Of a stretch of DNA of 64,000 bases, positions 63,637 to 64,000 are shown in pieces. Each line of letters opens with the position of its first letter. Position 1 is the first letter of the stretch. The notes under the pieces were generated by a model. The model did no database searches and had not been told where the DNA came from. It was given only the letters and a program-made list of their open reading frames with translations. Where the stretch lies: assembly GCA_013289665.1 (NCBI GenBank), contig JABCZN010000004.1, forward strand, positions 62,001-126,000. Reading direction: 5' to 3'. The translations under genes were made by a program, and so were the position numbers. The DNA comes from Acidobacteriota bacterium. Lineage in GTDB: Bacteria > Acidobacteriota > Terriglobia > Acidiferrales > UBA7541.

Positions 63637-64000
63637 ATGGCAACAAAATCTCCTTTAATGATGATGGAAGATGTGCCGTTCGGCGCGGCCCAGAATCCGG
63701 CGCAGCCAATCTGTCCCGAGGTGTTCAGCACCCTTTATGCGGCTCACTATCGCTATGTTTTGGGGATCTGCCGGCGGTTTTTCCGGCAGCCGGAAGATGC
63801 CGAGGATGCGGCGGCGGAAGTCTTCCTGAAACTTTACAGGGTGCTGCACCAAAAAGAGGAGACGTTGCCCTTTCGCCCATGGGTCTCAAGGGTGGCAGGG
63901 CGCCACTGCATTGACAAACTACGGAAAAGAAAACGCGAGCAGAGTTCTTCCCTGGAGGAGACCGACGCTGAGTGCATCCCCGATCGTTCGATTCCTTCGC
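63637..64000 (+). CDS. ECF-type sigma factor, N-terminal part (cut by window end)
   Basis: ATG at 63637 opens a frame that runs off the window. It reads MATKSPLMMMEDVPFG, then region 2 of an ECF sigma: FSTLYAAHYRYVLGICRRFF, QPEDAEDAAAEVFLKLYRV, PFRPWVSRVAGRHCIDKLRK. About 121 residues are seen; sigma region 4 is beyond the end. It is 80 bases downstream of the PP2C gene on the same strand and may be controlled by it. AGGAAAGGA lies about 8-16 bases upstream of the ATG. Confidence 0.85.
   Translation, partial: MATKSPLMMMEDVPFGAAQNPAQPICPEVFSTLYAAHYRYVLGICRRFFRQPEDAEDAAAEVFLKLYRVLHQKEETLPFRPWVSRVAGRHCIDKLRKRKREQSSSLEETDAECIPDRSIPS

Overview
The window reads as ordinary chromosome of an Acidobacteriota bacterium, probably a Terriglobia-like soil lineage. 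That placement is inferred from high GC, an outer-membrane PagL enzyme, and many secreted families common in that phylum (CRTAC1/ASPIC-UnbV repeats, YVTN propellers, a long PIG-L deacetylase, a CocE hydrolase, a lipoprotein with IPT/TIG and TolB-like parts). No rRNA or marker gene confirms it. I see no prophage, transposase, CRISPR array or conjugation module. About 53 protein genes and one tRNA are supported.

Layout. 1-12.3 kb: 3' part of glnD, a secreted DUF1223 protein, an SDR, an ECF sigma/anti-sigma pair, secreted propeller, hydrolase and CRTAC1 proteins, nagA and a glutaredoxin. 12.4-18.4 kb: a leftward ATP synthase operon atpF'-F-H-A-G-D-C that lacks subunits a and c, with a good promoter at 18.47-18.50 kb. 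18.6-27 kb: metabolism (metC, phhA, a HAD hydrolase, gcdH, an exported UPF0210 protein, glpX) and one frameshifted gene. 27-38 kb: secreted and membrane proteins, tRNA-Leu(CAG), an APC permease, PIG-L, and an FGE-like fusion. 38-42.1 kb: a nucleoside/base salvage group (AzgA-type permease; Tat-exported nucleoside hydrolase; signal-peptide-bearing two-domain cytidine-deaminase-like protein). 42.1-51 kb: pagL, a structured non-coding region, rnr, serC, a pirin gene with a clear promoter-operator, and gltA. 51-60 kb: PilZ, a Ycf48-like protein, a pseudokinase-TonB fusion, a GT-C glycosyltransferase and a 1143-residue GH18-CE4-GT2 protein. 60-64 kb: a signalling run of histidine kinase, OmpR regulator, PP2C phosphatase and an ECF sigma cut by the window end.

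The observations most worth following are: (i) a change of strand asymmetry near 46.5 kb (plus strand C-rich to the left, G-rich to the right, for genes on both strands), marking either a replication-origin-like switch or a rearrangement junction; (ii) the three-enzyme polysaccharide protein; (iii) a membrane pseudokinase with a TonB-type C-terminus; (iv) a possible minus-strand small RNA upstream of rnr; (v) a 26-bp near-palindrome inside the pirin promoter; (vi) families of dispersed hairpin repeats, two of which supply the stop codon of the preceding gene. I do not see a wholly new multi-gene system with confidence.
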